A stretch of 64,000 bases of DNA from Lathyrus oleraceus (Eukaryota; Streptophyta; Magnoliopsida; Fabales; Fabaceae), in the NCBI RefSeq assembly GCF_024323335.1, contig NC_066584.1, positions 423,813,319 to 423,877,318 of the forward strand, written 5' to 3'. A program made the translations under genes and the position numbers. A model generated the notes under the pieces. It ran no database searches. It saw only the letters and a program-made list of their open reading frames with translations, and had not been told where the DNA came from. Below are positions 25,770 to 38,614 of the stretch, in pieces (position 1 is the stretch's first letter; every line of letters starts with the position of its first letter).

Positions 25770-27500
25770 TGTAATATGAGTCTAGATTCAATTTATGTGT
25801 TTTATGTTGTTTGTGATTTTATGCAATGATTCAGAGGGAGCACAAGAAAATGGAGAAAAGCATTATTCACGCTTTGCTTCAGCTAAAGTCAACTCAATTC
25901 CAATTACGAAAGTCGTAAACTTGACAAGCATCAAAAACTGGGAGACTAAACTTGTATTACCTCTTCCTTATAAGGGTTTATGTTTTTATTGCTTGTCTTT
26001 TAACTTTTGTTTTTTTTATATATTTAGTGATTTTCCTCACATGATTGTGCACCTTATGATTGAGTTCAAAATCTGTTTTTAGGCATGCATAAATCAAACT
26101 ATTTGATTATAGTCTGAGTAATATGCTTCAGTCGATTGGTTGAGTTTTTGAATCAAGAATTACATTTGAGAATAGTTCAAGACATGACAAGGTTGGAATT
26201 TTAAAAAAACTTCACATTTTGCAAAACTTGAGCTTCTTGAAGTGTGATTTGATTCACCCACTGCCATGACTCGAATCAGTATTACAAAATGTCCATGATT
26301 TGTTTTCATGGTGTCGTGATTCAAAACATAATATTTATGACTCGAATCATAGAGGCTTGATTCAAATCACATACTATTTGATTCGAATCAGTTAGAGTTT
26401 GCATATTTTGGAATTTGGTTATGTAAATATGTTTCAAAATAGATACTTTCATGACTTAAATCACATAAAGAGTGACTCGAATCACAGAGTTAGTTTTCTT
26501 GTTTCTTGGATCTTGGTTCAAATCACTTGATCTCTTGACTCATCTTATACTCTTTTCTTATTAATTGAAGCAACTAGCATTTTTCTGTCATTTTTGTGCT
26601 AAATCTCTAACACATGTAAGAACTATTTATCTCAAAACTCATTCACAATGTTGGAAAACATGCACATCCATTTTTGATTTAGAATTCATAACACACGTGT
26701 TCTCTCAACTTTCAAAAGAGTTTTGAATCTCGTTTTGAGTTTTGCAAATGAGATATTTCATCCTCAACATTTTTATTTATGCATTTTCGTCTGGATCAAG
26801 CTCTCATCTTAAGGTGTGAGATATGTGAGGAGGATTGTTATTGTGGTTAACGTTTTCTTTGAAGATTTCTTAAGGATTTCAGTGGTTTGAAAATTGTGTG
26901 TGTGGATGTGGCTAAGGTTGAAATATCTAGGGGAAAAGAATGAGATTCTTCTCTCCATAATTACTTTGTAGATCTGTGGGGAAGTCTACAAATAAAATGG
27001 GAGTTCTTCTCAATCCCCATACTTGATAACACTCAAGATATCGGTAGGATCGAGTAAATATATTTGAAGAACATAGACTGGGAGCGACATTCTTGGAGCT
27101 GCAAGATAAGTCAATTTAGAGTAAAGATTTTACAAGGATTCAATGTTAGAAAATATGTACAAGTCAACAAGGATTTGGTTAGAATATTTTATATTTTCAT
27201 CACTATTCGGATTGTGATTGTACTAAAAATCTCTGTAATATTTGTCAAAATCATAGTGGAAGAAAAACAAAATTTCAATGGGAAACTATTTGGGAGTGGA
27301 GTAGGCTTAGAGAGACAGGACTATTGAACCAATATACACTCGTTATACTATCTTCTTCTCTTCCTATTTTAATTTTTACTATAATTACTTGATTATGTTT
27401 ATTGATTTCTTAGAATCACACGTGGTTAGATTTTATTGAATTTATAACGATTTTGTTCATAAGTGTAGGTTTTGTTAGATTAAATCTTCAAATATATTCT
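25770..27500 (+). repeat. Probable 3' LTR of the copia fragment
   Basis: Begins TGTAATATGAG directly after the polypurine tract. The end near 27300-27350 (TTGGGAGTGGAGTAGGC, then GAACCAATATAC) resembles the R/U5 part of SIRE-type legume LTRs. The exact 3' end is unresolved; I place it between about 27350 and 27570. No partner LTR is present. Confidence 0.45.
26240..26540. repeat. Cluster of GATTCGAATC-type palindromes
   Basis: At least eight variants of a 10-12 bp palindrome (GACTCGAATCA, GATTCGAATCA, GATTCAAATCAC and similar) recur at about 26270, 26300, 26340, 26355, 26380, 26450, 26470 and 26515. The cluster lies in the presumed U3 of the LTR. Confidence 0.7.
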
Positions 27501-27659
27501 TGTTCTTATTAAACATTGAAACAATAATTCTAGAATTCTTATTGTATTAAAGTTTTACTTTTACACAACTCATGTAAAGCGTTTGTAATTTAATATATTG
27601 ATTGTTTGTCTTTGGTTACTTGAACCATCTATTTTTCAATTTCGTATATCAATTGAGTA

Positions 27660-27753
<94 letters not shown>

Positions 27754-27974
27754 AATTCTTAAACTCTGATCCTTTTTTGAAATAAATGAGGATCATGCGT
27801 TCTCCACTCCCAAATTGTTTATATGTGAGCATCATGCATTCTAAATGGCAGATCCTATTTGGGAGTGGAAGAAAATGTCCGGTTATTTATTATTTTGTTG
27901 GAGAGATCATAATGATACAAGTGTATGTTAATGAAAAAATTTCAGTTGATTGTGAGCAAATTCAAATTAATAGG
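27501..27974. other. AT-rich intergenic stretch with a (TA)n tract
   Basis: Nothing but the microsatellite at 27662-27751 is recognised. A phrase TTTGGGAGTGGAAGAAAATG at 27868 echoes the copia LTR near 27289. Confidence 0.5.
27662..27751. repeat. (TA)n microsatellite, 90 bp
   Basis: Perfect TA run. Confidence 0.97.
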
Positions 27975-28247
27975 TTTTTTTATTAAATATGTTTGTGGAC
28001 CTCCTAAATATCTTAAATTTTATTTTTAGTCCCTCAAAATATTTCCTTCAAAGAATGGTTCTCCTAAAAATTTTCGTCTACACTTTTGGTCTCTCCTGCA
28101 ATTTAGCGACATAATTCGCAAGAGTTTTAGCAACATTTTATTACTTAGGGACTGAGTTAACTACATTTTTAGCGACGATTTTAGTACTAAGGACCAAAAG
28201 TGTGTATGTAAAATATTATGAGGACCATTCTTTAAAGGAAATATTTT

Positions 28248-28528
<281 letters not shown>

Positions 28529-28599
28529 TACCCTCTTATAATCCAAGTTGTCGAACGCACAAGCTTGTCAAACAGGAACATACAAACTTGTCGAACACA

Positions 28600-30090
28600 C
28601 TAAGTAGTCGATCTGAACTATTCCTAATTTCTTTTTCAACGTTTAAAATTTGCCGATCTTCAAGTCTTTGGTGAAAATATCGGCTAACTGTGCTTCACTA
28701 GAGCAATGCGTCACTTTAAGTTCACCTTCTCCCTTAAAAAGAGAAATATAACTTTGATGTGCTTGGTTCTCCCATGCAGAACTGGATTCTTTGCAAGATT
28801 TATGGATGACTTGTTGTCGATTTGTAGCACCAAGGGTTTCTTTACTTTGACCTCTATTTCTTCTAACATAGATCTGATCCAAATTGCTTGCCAAGATGTA
28901 TAGGACCTAACTATATATTCAGCCTCACATGACTATAATTCCACCACAAGTTGCTTTCTCGAGCACCATGAGATTGGTGCACCAAACACTTGAAAGAAAT
29001 ATTCAGCCGTGCTTCTTTGATCTTCCTTATCTCCACACCAATCAACATCTGAATAACAATTAACAAAAACTTATTTGCTTTCAAAATCTCGTGGAAACAG
29101 AATTCCACAATTTATTGATCCTTTCAAGTATCTCAGGATTCTTCTTGCAGCCTTCATGTGTGACACTCTTGATTCAATCATGTATCTGCTCACTAATCCG
29201 ATTGAGAAACCTATATCATATCGACTGTTGCACACATACCTCAGAGATCCGACTATTTATTTGAACAAAGTTGCGTCGACTTTGTCTTCCTCTCCATGCT
29301 TCTCCAACTTCAGATTTGGTTCGATAGGAGAGGATGCAACACTCGACTCATCCATCACGAATCTCTTGAGTATTTCTTTGACATAATTTCTTTGATGCAA
29401 CACCATCCCTTGCTTGGTATTTTGAAATTCCATGCCTAGGAAATATGAAAAATTCCCAGATCTGACATTTCAAATTCCCTCTTCATCAGCTCTTTGAACT
29501 TCGACAAGTTTTCCATGTGATTTCATGTTACCAGCAAGTCATCGACATACAAACAAATGATGGTTATATTTTGTGCCTCGACCTGTACGTAGACACGATA
29601 CTCTTAGCTGAATTTAACAAATCTCAATTCGACTAAGTAAGAGTCGATCTTCTTGTTCCATGCCCTAGGTGCCTGTTTATGACCATAGAGCGCTTTGTGC
29701 AACCTGTATACTTTACTTGCTTTCTCTTAAATCATAAACCCAAGTGGTTGTGTGACATATACAACTTATTCTTAGGGACCGCTCAAAAATGATAATTTCA
29801 CATCTAAGTGAAATGTCGACCAACCCTGCTTGCATACCAAGGCTACCACCAATATGACAATTTCCAATCTTGCTACTAGGGCATATACTTCAAAATAGTC
29901 GAGTCCTTCTCTCTGAAGAAATACTCGAGCTACCAATCTTACTTTATGTCTTGCTATCGACACATCAACATTGTGCTTCAACTTGAACACCCACTTCACT
30001 TTGATAGCTTTTGTATGTGATGTCAATTCGACTAACTCCCATGTGTTATTCCTTTCAATTGTTTGCAACTCTTCGACCATAACTTACTTC
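28600..30090 (-). pseudogene. copia reverse transcriptase and RNase H remnant
   Basis: The minus frame 30080-29772 holds the RT start with NNTWELVELTSHTKAIKVKW, VFKLKHNVD and a region normally reading QKEGIDY (here QREGLDYFEV), then FHLDVKLSFLSG in place of the usual LDVKSAFLNG. Between 29772 and 28900 the RT continues with several stops. 28894-28643 encodes the RNase H end (SCKESSSAWENQAHQSYISL, then HCSSEAQLADIFTKDLKIG). The enzyme would copy element RNA to DNA; the multiple lesions exclude function. Confidence 0.85.
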
Positions 30091-30292
30091 TACAGTTTAT
30101 TCTTTAAGGCTTATCTATAGTTTATTGGTTCAACACCTGCAAGTAAAGAAAAATGAACTAGTTCGCAATTTGTTGTGACTTCATCATTGCTAACAACTTC
30201 ATAGTCTGGAAGCCTTGCTAGAAGAACTCTAGTTCTTTGTGGTCTTTGGCTTGTACCAGGCATACCCTCTTGACAGTTTTCTTCGATATCGA

Positions 30293-31215
30293 CTATATAT
30301 GGAATTTCAGCAACGTCTTCGACTTCGACCTCATTAGTTTCTTCGTCGACGCCATACCCATGAGTGGCTTGTTAGTTGCTTCACCAGAATTCCAATCCCA
30401 TGCAGAATTTTCATCAATCACAATATCTCGACTCATTATGATATTCTCATTTATTGGATTGAACAACCTGTATGCTCCAGTCTTATGATATCCTACCAGA
30501 ATCATAGGTTCACTCTTGTCATCAAGCTTCCTTCTTCTTGTATCAGGAACATGCTTGTAACACGTAGATCCAAACACCTTCAAATGACTCACTGATGGTC
30601 GTTTGCCACTCCACACTTCTTCAGGGACCTTGTTCTTCAGATTCTTGGTAGGGCACCTGTTTAGTATATAAACAGCAGTCGACACAGCTTCACCACATAA
30701 GGATTTTGGAAAATTCTTCTGCTTTAACATGCATCTCGCCATGTCCAATATGATAATATTTCTTCTTTATGCTATTCCATTATGTTAAGGAGTATAAAGA
30801 GCAATTACCTCATGATCAATACCATGTTCTTCACAGAATGCTTCAAACGTATTGGACGTATATTCACCACCTTTATCTGTACGCAAAACCTTGATCTTCT
30901 TTTCACTTTGGTTTTCGACAAGCTTCTTGAATCTCTTAAATATTTCAAATACTTCGTCCTTTCGCTTGATTACATAGATCCACAACTTTAGATTATACTC
31001 ATCAACAAATGAAACAAAATACTTGCTTCCACCAATGGTTTGATCCTCGAACATGCCACATATATATGAATGTACTGCTTCTAGTATGCAAGAGGATCTC
31101 ATTGGTACGGTCGAAGCAAAAGAGTTTATGGATTGCTTCCCTACTAAGCAACCTTCATAGAGCTTGTTGGGAATCTCAAGACTTTGCATTCCATTTACCA
31201 TCTCTTAAGTAATCA
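30293..31215 (-). pseudogene. copia integrase remnant
   Basis: 31201-30785 contains [32 protein letters not shown] and [20 protein letters not shown], i.e. the integrase core with the second catalytic Asp in RTDKGGEY. A break follows where the motif P.QNG..ERKN should be. The frame 30748-30293 continues with [30 protein letters not shown] and [12 protein letters not shown], the usual post-core region. Integrase inserts the cDNA; here stops and frame changes destroy it. Confidence 0.85.
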
Positions 31216-31239
31216 GTTTATTGAGTGACCTAAAATTCA

Positions 31240-32629
31240 AATGGCCAAACCTCAAATCCTATAACCAACTATCCTTGTTATTGATAACTGTCTTCAAGCA
31301 GTGTATCCATGTCAAGCAAATCTTGATCTTAAATGTCCCGTTCTTCGACAACGGAGACTTTAAAACCAAATTATTCTTTGCGTCGAACAATTCTAAGGCT
31401 CTATTTTTCATCACGACTGAGAAACCTTTTTCAATCAGTTGTCCAACACTAAGCAAATTGCACTTCATTCCAGGTACATAAAGTACATCTTTGATCATAG
31501 CTTTTCCATCATTACTCCTCTGAATAACTATGTCGCTTGTATCTTCTAATTGCAATGAGCTATTATCTGCAAGTTTTACCTTGCTCTTCTTCTATTCGTC
31601 AAAGTCTTCTAACCACTCTCTTCGACCAATCATGTGGTTTGAACAACCAGTGTCATGGAACCAGATCTTGGAGTCGACATGTTCATTTGCAACTGAAACC
31701 ATAAACACCAAACCTTCAGAATCGTATGAATCTTGACGTGTAAGATTTTCTCCTTCATCCTTGCCTTCTGTCGCCCCATTGTATTTTCTAGACCAATAAT
31801 GCTTGGTCAAATGACCTCATTTTTCACAGTTGTAACACCAAACACCTTTCTTTTCTTCTTTATTAGTCGAAGTTCCTTATCCTCTTTTGGAGGATTCATA
31901 ATTTACCTTATGCTTCTAAGGTTTCAACCAAGACTTGTTACTCTGAGTCTTGCCTCTAAACTTGTTAGAACCATAATGCTTCTTCCATTTTTGAGTCTGT
32001 AGTGCCTGTATCGAATCTTGAATGCCCTTTCTTTCAATAATTCTTAACTTATGCGCCTCCAACGAACCTGTCAAATCTTCCAACTTCAGTGTGTCAAGAT
32101 TGCTGGATTATTGAGTAGCAACGATAACGTGATCAAAGTGAGAGGTTAACTACACATTACCTTTTTAACTATCATCTTATCAGTTATGGTTTCACCACAA
32201 ACTTTCGTGAGATGAACATGATTCTGCACCTTATCAACATAACCTTCAATCTTTTCGTCTTCTCCCATCTGTAGTAATTCTTACTACCGTCGAAGTGCCT
32301 GCATCTTAACACCTTTAACCTTCTCACTGCCTTCGTAATACTTCACCAGAACATCCCATGCCTCCTTTGCTGATCCAACATGAGAAATCCGACCAAAATT
32401 CTACGAGTCTACCATTGATTGAATGCAGAACGACGCCTTGCAATCTTTCTTCTTGACATCCTTATGTATGACTCTCTGAACATTAGTTACGTTTGCAGCA
32501 AGCACATGAACGCCATTAGTAACCACTTCAAGGGTTCCATGGAAGCCAAACAAGGATTACATTTGTTTATTCCACCGAATCCAATTCTTGTCATCAAGAA
32601 CCAGAAGAGAGTTTGGAATACCACCATTG
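31240..32629 (-). pseudogene. copia gag and protease remnant, 5' end split by an LTR insertion
   Basis: Reading from 32629 down on the minus strand: a gag N-terminus with IPNSLLVLDDKNWIRWNKQM, then LFGFHGTLEVVTNGV and AKEAWDVLVKYYEGSEKVKG (UBN2-type copia gag), followed by a CCHC remnant near 31830. The protease region contains WFHDTGCSNHMIG (31660-31620), matching the copia active site (D-T-G). Further on is VLYVPGMKCNLLSVGQL, typical between protease and integrase. The gag start codon lies beyond the 5.4-kb LTR at 32635-38024; the frame is continuous when the insert and one TTATC copy are removed. Several nonsense codons are present. Confidence 0.85.
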
Positions 32630-32634
32630 TTATC

Positions 32635-35600
32635 TGTAAGACCCCAATTTTGACCCTAAGATCCCTCATGCCATCTCATCATATGCATTTGCATTGGGAT
32701 CACACCTTGGCATCCTCCTTACCCTTCATTCATTGGGTTTGCATGGGAGAGATCACCAATCACATTTGATTGTATCATACCTTATTTTTCATTATTTACT
32801 AACCAAAATACCAAAAATATGTCAATGTATAGTTTAACTCTTTTGTAGGTAGTGTGTATGCTCACCTATGCTCCATCAAGCTCATATCTAGGGTCTAAGA
32901 CCCTAGATGCAAGTAGCTCAATCAAGAAATGGTTCACAATGGATTTAGACATCATATATGGATCCTCATGGTCTTCACATGTCATTTTGATCAATAAATC
33001 ATCAAGAGTTTGGGATTTGTTTGCCTTGGAAACCCTAGTTCATCTAGGTATCTTATGTGACTTCTCCAACAAGCTTCTTCAACATTTGATCAAATATTTC
33101 AAGGGATACTTCATATTACATCATCCTACACATATATGATACTCCATGAGTCCTAAAAGTCAAGAGAATGTCAATCTTGCAAGTTGGTTTATGGTGGTTG
33201 ACCAAAGGAAGTCAACTGGTCAAAACTGGGGTTCCCTAGACCCTATATCCTACAATTTTTGTCATATGAAAATGATTCCAAGAGAAACATTACTCAAAGT
33301 GACATTTCAAACAACTTTCATGTTGAAATAAAGAGCTAGTTTTTCTTGGAAAGTCATTGTTTATGGTGAAAGATTATAGGTCATTTTGTTTGAACCCTAG
33401 TTTAGAGGTCAACTTCCCATGACCATAACTTGCTCACTTTATATGATATAAAACCCATTCAAATTCCATGATCAGATTCAATATATCTACTTCAACTTTT
33501 ATGTTTGTAGGAAGTTAAAATTCAACTTGAAAATGTATGTGCCAAGAGGAAACATTATAGGTCATTTTGGGCCACTACCATTGAACAACTGATTTTCCTC
33601 AACTTCTAAAATGCAGAATTCCTTCAAAATTGAATAGGTTTGAAAGAGCTACAACTTTTATGAAGGAACGTTTCTCATTTGAAGTCCATAGAAAAAGTTA
33701 TCCAAGGTGGAAGAAGTGAACATATGGCTTAATACTTAGAAGATTTTCAAACATGTTTGATTTCCCAAACTTCCACCTCAAAATTCATCATGATCCAAGC
33801 TTCAAATGAAAAGTGTTCAACATGAAAGTTGTTCCCCTTGATCTCAACTTTCCAAAAAGTCCAAGATCATCTCATTTGGCCAAGGGATAAAGGACTTACG
33901 CATGGGTGCAATATGAAGAACCATTTGGATGATTTCCACTTCCACTTTTCATACACGATTGCATGGCCTTGTAACATGATTTCAGTATGATTCACACTCA
34001 TTTTTGGACCTAATTACATCACTTGATGAGCCTATCACACGCCCATGCAAGCATGCAAAGGGGATTTTCTCATTTTTGCCAAATTTGGAAGTGTGTGGAA
34101 ATGAATATCCTTGGCTATAAATAACACCCTCATTGCTCAGAATTAAGGACCTCAGGCCCAAGCTTTGGACCTGCAATCCCAAACCCTCACCATTGAAGGA
34201 TAATCTTGAAGGTTTTCTTTGAAAATCGAGTTTCAAATCTCCATCTGTTTTGAGATTTGAAACTCCAAGAGTCCAAACCTTTTCTTGATCCTAATCACTT
34301 CCAACAAGCATCTGAAGCAAGGCCAAACACAATTGAAATCAAGATCGTGCCAATCTGAAGCTCCATTGAAGGTGAATTTTCAGAATTTTCTTGTCTTCGA
34401 TTCTTCCTCAATTTTTCACCATTCTTTGTGATTTTTTGTTGTCTGAAGTCCTATCAATGTAGGCAAGAAGATTGAGTTGCTTTGAGGTCAAATCGAAGCA
34501 ACTCAGTTCATGATCCTCAAAATTCAAATCCCTGTATCTTTTTATATACTTGGAATTGGAGAAAATTGAGGTCAAATTCGTGCTCCTGAGCATTTTTCCT
34601 TCAAATTAGTGTATTTACTTTTCATTTTTCATAAGGTTTTGGTTGGACCAGTCCGGTGGTCCTCATCAAAGAAGATGACCGAAGCTAGGGCTCCAGTGGT
34701 GCGCTGGATCAATCCAGGCCATCTGATCCGTTTGAAATGTTTTAATCTCACGCGTCCAATTTGATTATCAAGCCTGCAACGCATTGACAAAGGACTATCG
34801 TGGATTGCGCGCGCTTGGCCATCAGATCTGCCACCTCAATTAATGAGGGAGATCTGATGGCCCTTGTTTTTTTTTTATGTTTAATCCCTTATTTTTAATT
34901 AATTCATATTAATTTCATTTTTAATCAAAAAAATATGGGACTTTCACCGAAAATTTTCAAATATTTTCCTCTCTCAATTTCTGAATTAAAATTATTTTTT
35001 GGATTCATGTTGATATTTTTCATGAATTAATTGTTTTTGTGCATATTTTTAATTGTTTAAAAATACTTCTGACTTTTCAAAAATTATGAAATTTTTTGTC
35101 TAAGGTCCTTTGACCTTGTTCGACCTAGGATAAATCTCTTGGCCACTTATTTGGTGTTTTAAAGAGATTTTAGGTTTTAACCAAACCAAATTTAATTTAA
35201 ATACATTTTTAATTTGATTTTTAATTGATTAATTGTGTAGAAATTATGTTGAGCCATTTTTATTGACTTGTGAAGTTTGACTATGTGTTTGGGTCTTGGT
35301 CAAAGTTGATTTGACTTTTGTTGGATTAAAATCATTGGATTTAGGGGATTGATGAAATGTACATTTCATCTCCCAAAATGAATGAATGATTTTAATTTGA
35401 TAAAATTCCTCCCATGACCAATTTGTGTTTCTCTCATTTCCCTCCTCCCTCTTCATCTTCAATCCCATTCTCTCCTATCCTTTCCATTGACCAATGAAGT
35501 CTCAATATCCTAAAGCTAATTGGTTCATCAATAACTTTATGTTAGATGAACCAATACAAGTATGGATGAGATAGGTCCATCTAGGGGTGTACGTGGGCCG

Positions 35601-38024
35601 ATTTGGGTTGGGTTTGGTCAAACCCGATACCCAATCCATATAGGATACTTCGGTTTGGATTAGGTAAAATAACCACATGTTACACCAATGGGCCGGTTTG
35701 AGCAAACCCACTAACTTTCGGATTGAGTCGGGTCAGGTAGTGGGTTGCCAAAATAATTTTTCTTTTTATTAATATTAAATAACAAAATGATGAGTCGTCA
35801 TATTTTTTTCATAAAAATTACTCAATATTTATATTTGCTTTTAAAAATTTAGATAACTTATTTTTACTATCTTTTAGCATCATAAAATAATAAATGATAT
35901 CATCAATTAATAAAATTATTATAAAATACTAGCAACAAATTAAAGTTGTGTGACACAAAAATGTATTAGCATCAAAAATATTAAAGTGTGAAACATTCAA
36001 AATTAATTAAAGTCATGATTCACTAAAATAGTAAATCTTAAGAGACTAAAATTGCAATAACTAAGATAATATTCATTAAAATCATTAAAATTGTAATAAT
36101 AAATTTTTTATTACTGGGTCAATGGATTTTTTGGGTTTGGATCCGGTTTTACTCGAAATCCGATTTTTTTAATGGGTTTTTTGGTTTTCAAACCCATATC
36201 CACCCAATTACCCAACCCAACTCACTTTTTGGATTTTTTTGGGTGGGTTTGACCGGATTTTATGGGTTGATCCAACCCATGTACACCCCTAGGTCCATCC
36301 TTTAATTTTTTCTTTTTGTGTGTGGTATGTTTTAGGAGTATGGTTCATTATACCATATCTCTAACATGCATTAACACCTAAATTTCTATTGTCCGACCTC
36401 AGATACTTGTGACTTCTACATAAGTCCAATTACAATTGCTTAACATAAAGCTAAATTTTGACCCTAAAGGCATAGCATTCTAGTAAGTGGGATTATAAGT
36501 CTCTCCCCTTTTATGGTATTGTGTGGAAACTTGGTCTTTTTTCTTTCCTTTGAAAGACGTCTTGGTTCAAGGATTCATGCTTGTGAATAAAGGGTTGAGT
36601 GTTCTCCAAAGAATGACTTAATCAATTGAAAAGCAAAACTCCATTAACTCCTAATCAACTAACATTTGACTAACTTTTATTATTTCTTGCTTTTATTTCT
36701 AAGTCATTTACTTTATGCAATTTAAATTCAAGTCATTTACCATTTCATTTGTCATTTACATATCACTTAACTTGTTTATGTTTATGTCATTTTCACTTTA
36801 CTCATTTGAGCCATATACTGTGATTGTATATATTTGTTTGTGTATCTTGTTTGTGTTTGTGGTCTTAGGACCTTAAAATACTTAATAAAGAACAAAAACC
36901 CTAAAAAAATGTTTGTGTGGACTGTTGGATTTGATCTGAACTTTTGGACTTAGAATTAGACAACATTCTCAATGCAAAAAAACTTGGTCAATGCCAACTT
37001 TTCTGAGACCCAATTATTATGATTTGAGCTTTCATCTGATGCAAGTATTGGGATCTACATGAATTCGTCTGCTACATGGTCTTAATGTAACTTTTACTTT
37101 GAACCTGTGTCTAATGCCTTATTCTGAGCTAATTAAGGAGTATGTCATCTGATACATGAGAAGACAAAGAAGACCTGTTAGCTATGAAGTTGCTTGCTTG
37201 GATGTGGCTATCTTTATTTGATATCTTGCTCTTCATATTGCTATCTGCTTGTTGATATTGCTTGATTCAAAGTCCAAAGGGAAAATGGGGTTTTCTATAT
37301 GACATTCTTGTCTATTGGATTGCATCCCATTGGTCAGATCTTTTCAACTCTTAACTTTTAATTTTATACTTACGATTAGTCTCTTCATCTCCTCCCATTT
37401 TTTAAATTTCAAAATCTTTCCCCCTTTTCAAAAAATTTCTTTGCTTGTGATTCCAAAACTTAGACTCTTTTGCAAATTAGAAACTTTGGCCATATGCCAT
37501 TGAATTTTCAAACTCTTTTCTTAATCAAACTTGTAAATAAATCTAATCATATTGATTTTAAAATTTCAAAAGACAAAAAGAACTAACGCCCATTCAAACT
37601 TTTGAGCCTTTTGTGCCTCTTTTAAAGTTAAACTTTTGTTAAAAGCAATCCACTCATTTTGAAATTGTTACCACGAACTACGAGGTTTTGATCCCTCATT
37701 TTTATGTTGATACGTAGGCACAAGTCCGAAGGTCTTGTCAAACACAAAAATATAATTAATGAATTCTTTTCTCATCCCCGCACTCTATTTGTTGCAAATA
37801 TCTTTTATACAAAAAACACATACACACATAAAAAAGGGCTCTCTAGGAGTACCTATGACTCTTTGGGTGTTAGCACTGTGTAACCAACCCCCTTACCTGA
37901 AATCTCTGGCATTTTATTAGTTTTGATTTGAAAACTTCTTATCTTTGGGTTTTGTTCGTACTTTTCCCTTTTCCTTTGGAAACAAAAAAATGCGGTGGCG
38001 ACTCTGATTTTATTGACGTTAAGC
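32635..38024 (+). repeat. Ogre/Tat-like LTR inserted in copia gag, 5,390 bp
   Basis: The insert is flanked by TTATC at 32630-32634 and 38025-38029. It begins TGTAAGACCCCAATTTTGAC, the characteristic start of this LTR group, and carries near its end the edge block in reverse orientation to the one at 63140-63310 (GTAACCAACCCCCTTACCTG, then GCGGTGGCGACTCTG at 37993-38007). The last bases before the duplication are GTTAAGC, not the expected CA. No internal coding region is present, so it is a solo LTR or one-LTR remnant. It contains the hAT element at 35582-36291. Confidence 0.8.
35582..36291. mobile_element. Non-autonomous hAT element, 710 bp
   Basis: Flanked by an 8-bp target duplication GGTCCATC (35574-35581 and 36292-36299), the size typical of hAT. 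Terminal inverted repeats: TAGGGGTGTACGTGGG on the left and CCCATGTACACCCCTA on the right (one mismatch). Subterminal regions are rich in GGGTTTGG/CCAACCC. No transposase ORF is present, so it depends on an autonomous relative. Confidence 0.88.
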
Positions 38025-38156
38025 TTATCCATAACTTAGTGATCATGAATTTACCGCTACATTGTCGTTCATCTTTGCGGGATCAATTAACAACCCACAA
38101 TCGCGGAAACATGGTCACCAACGTGTGATTCTTGAAAACACGATCAAGAAAATCGA

Positions 38157-38170
38157 AGCTCTAGATACCA
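38157..38170 (-). other. Primer-binding site of the copia element
   Basis: GCTCTAGATACCA on the plus strand is the reverse complement of TGGTATCAGAGC with one extra base. It lies 3 bp inside the 5' LTR at 38174. Confidence 0.75.
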
Positions 38171-38173
38171 ATT

Positions 38174-38370
38174 TGTTAGTGCATGAGACACTTGTGAGAG
38201 AATGGTTTGTATCGAAAAGAGAGAGAGAAGAATAGAGAAAATATGATTATTATTATTGAAAGAATTGAATTGTATATTACAAGCTATATTTATTTATATA
38301 CATGTCTAACCATAACTAACTTTTGCGTTTGAATCTAACCAAATAACTAATTTGAATTATATTCACAATG
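38174..38370 (-). repeat. 5' LTR of the copia element, 197 bp
   Basis: Matches 28248-28528 except for the short GA run. It ends at 38370 just before the ATTTT duplication; its outer end reads ACAATG where the other copy has ACAACA. Confidence 0.85.
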
Positions 38371-38614
38371 ATTTTGAAAGATTAAAAAAATTAAAATATT
38401 TAAGAGGATCACAAATATATTTAATATATTTTTTTTGGGATAAAAAATCAATATATTATAAAGGAAACTAATACAAAAATGTGGGTAACAAGCCCCAAAC
38501 CTATAAAAAAAATGTCAAACCTATTTCTTTATAAAATTATTTCTAAAAACTATGAATTTCGATTGGAATTAAATAAAAAAAGAAAGTGATAGTGTTAATA
38601 CGAGAGTTAAAATC

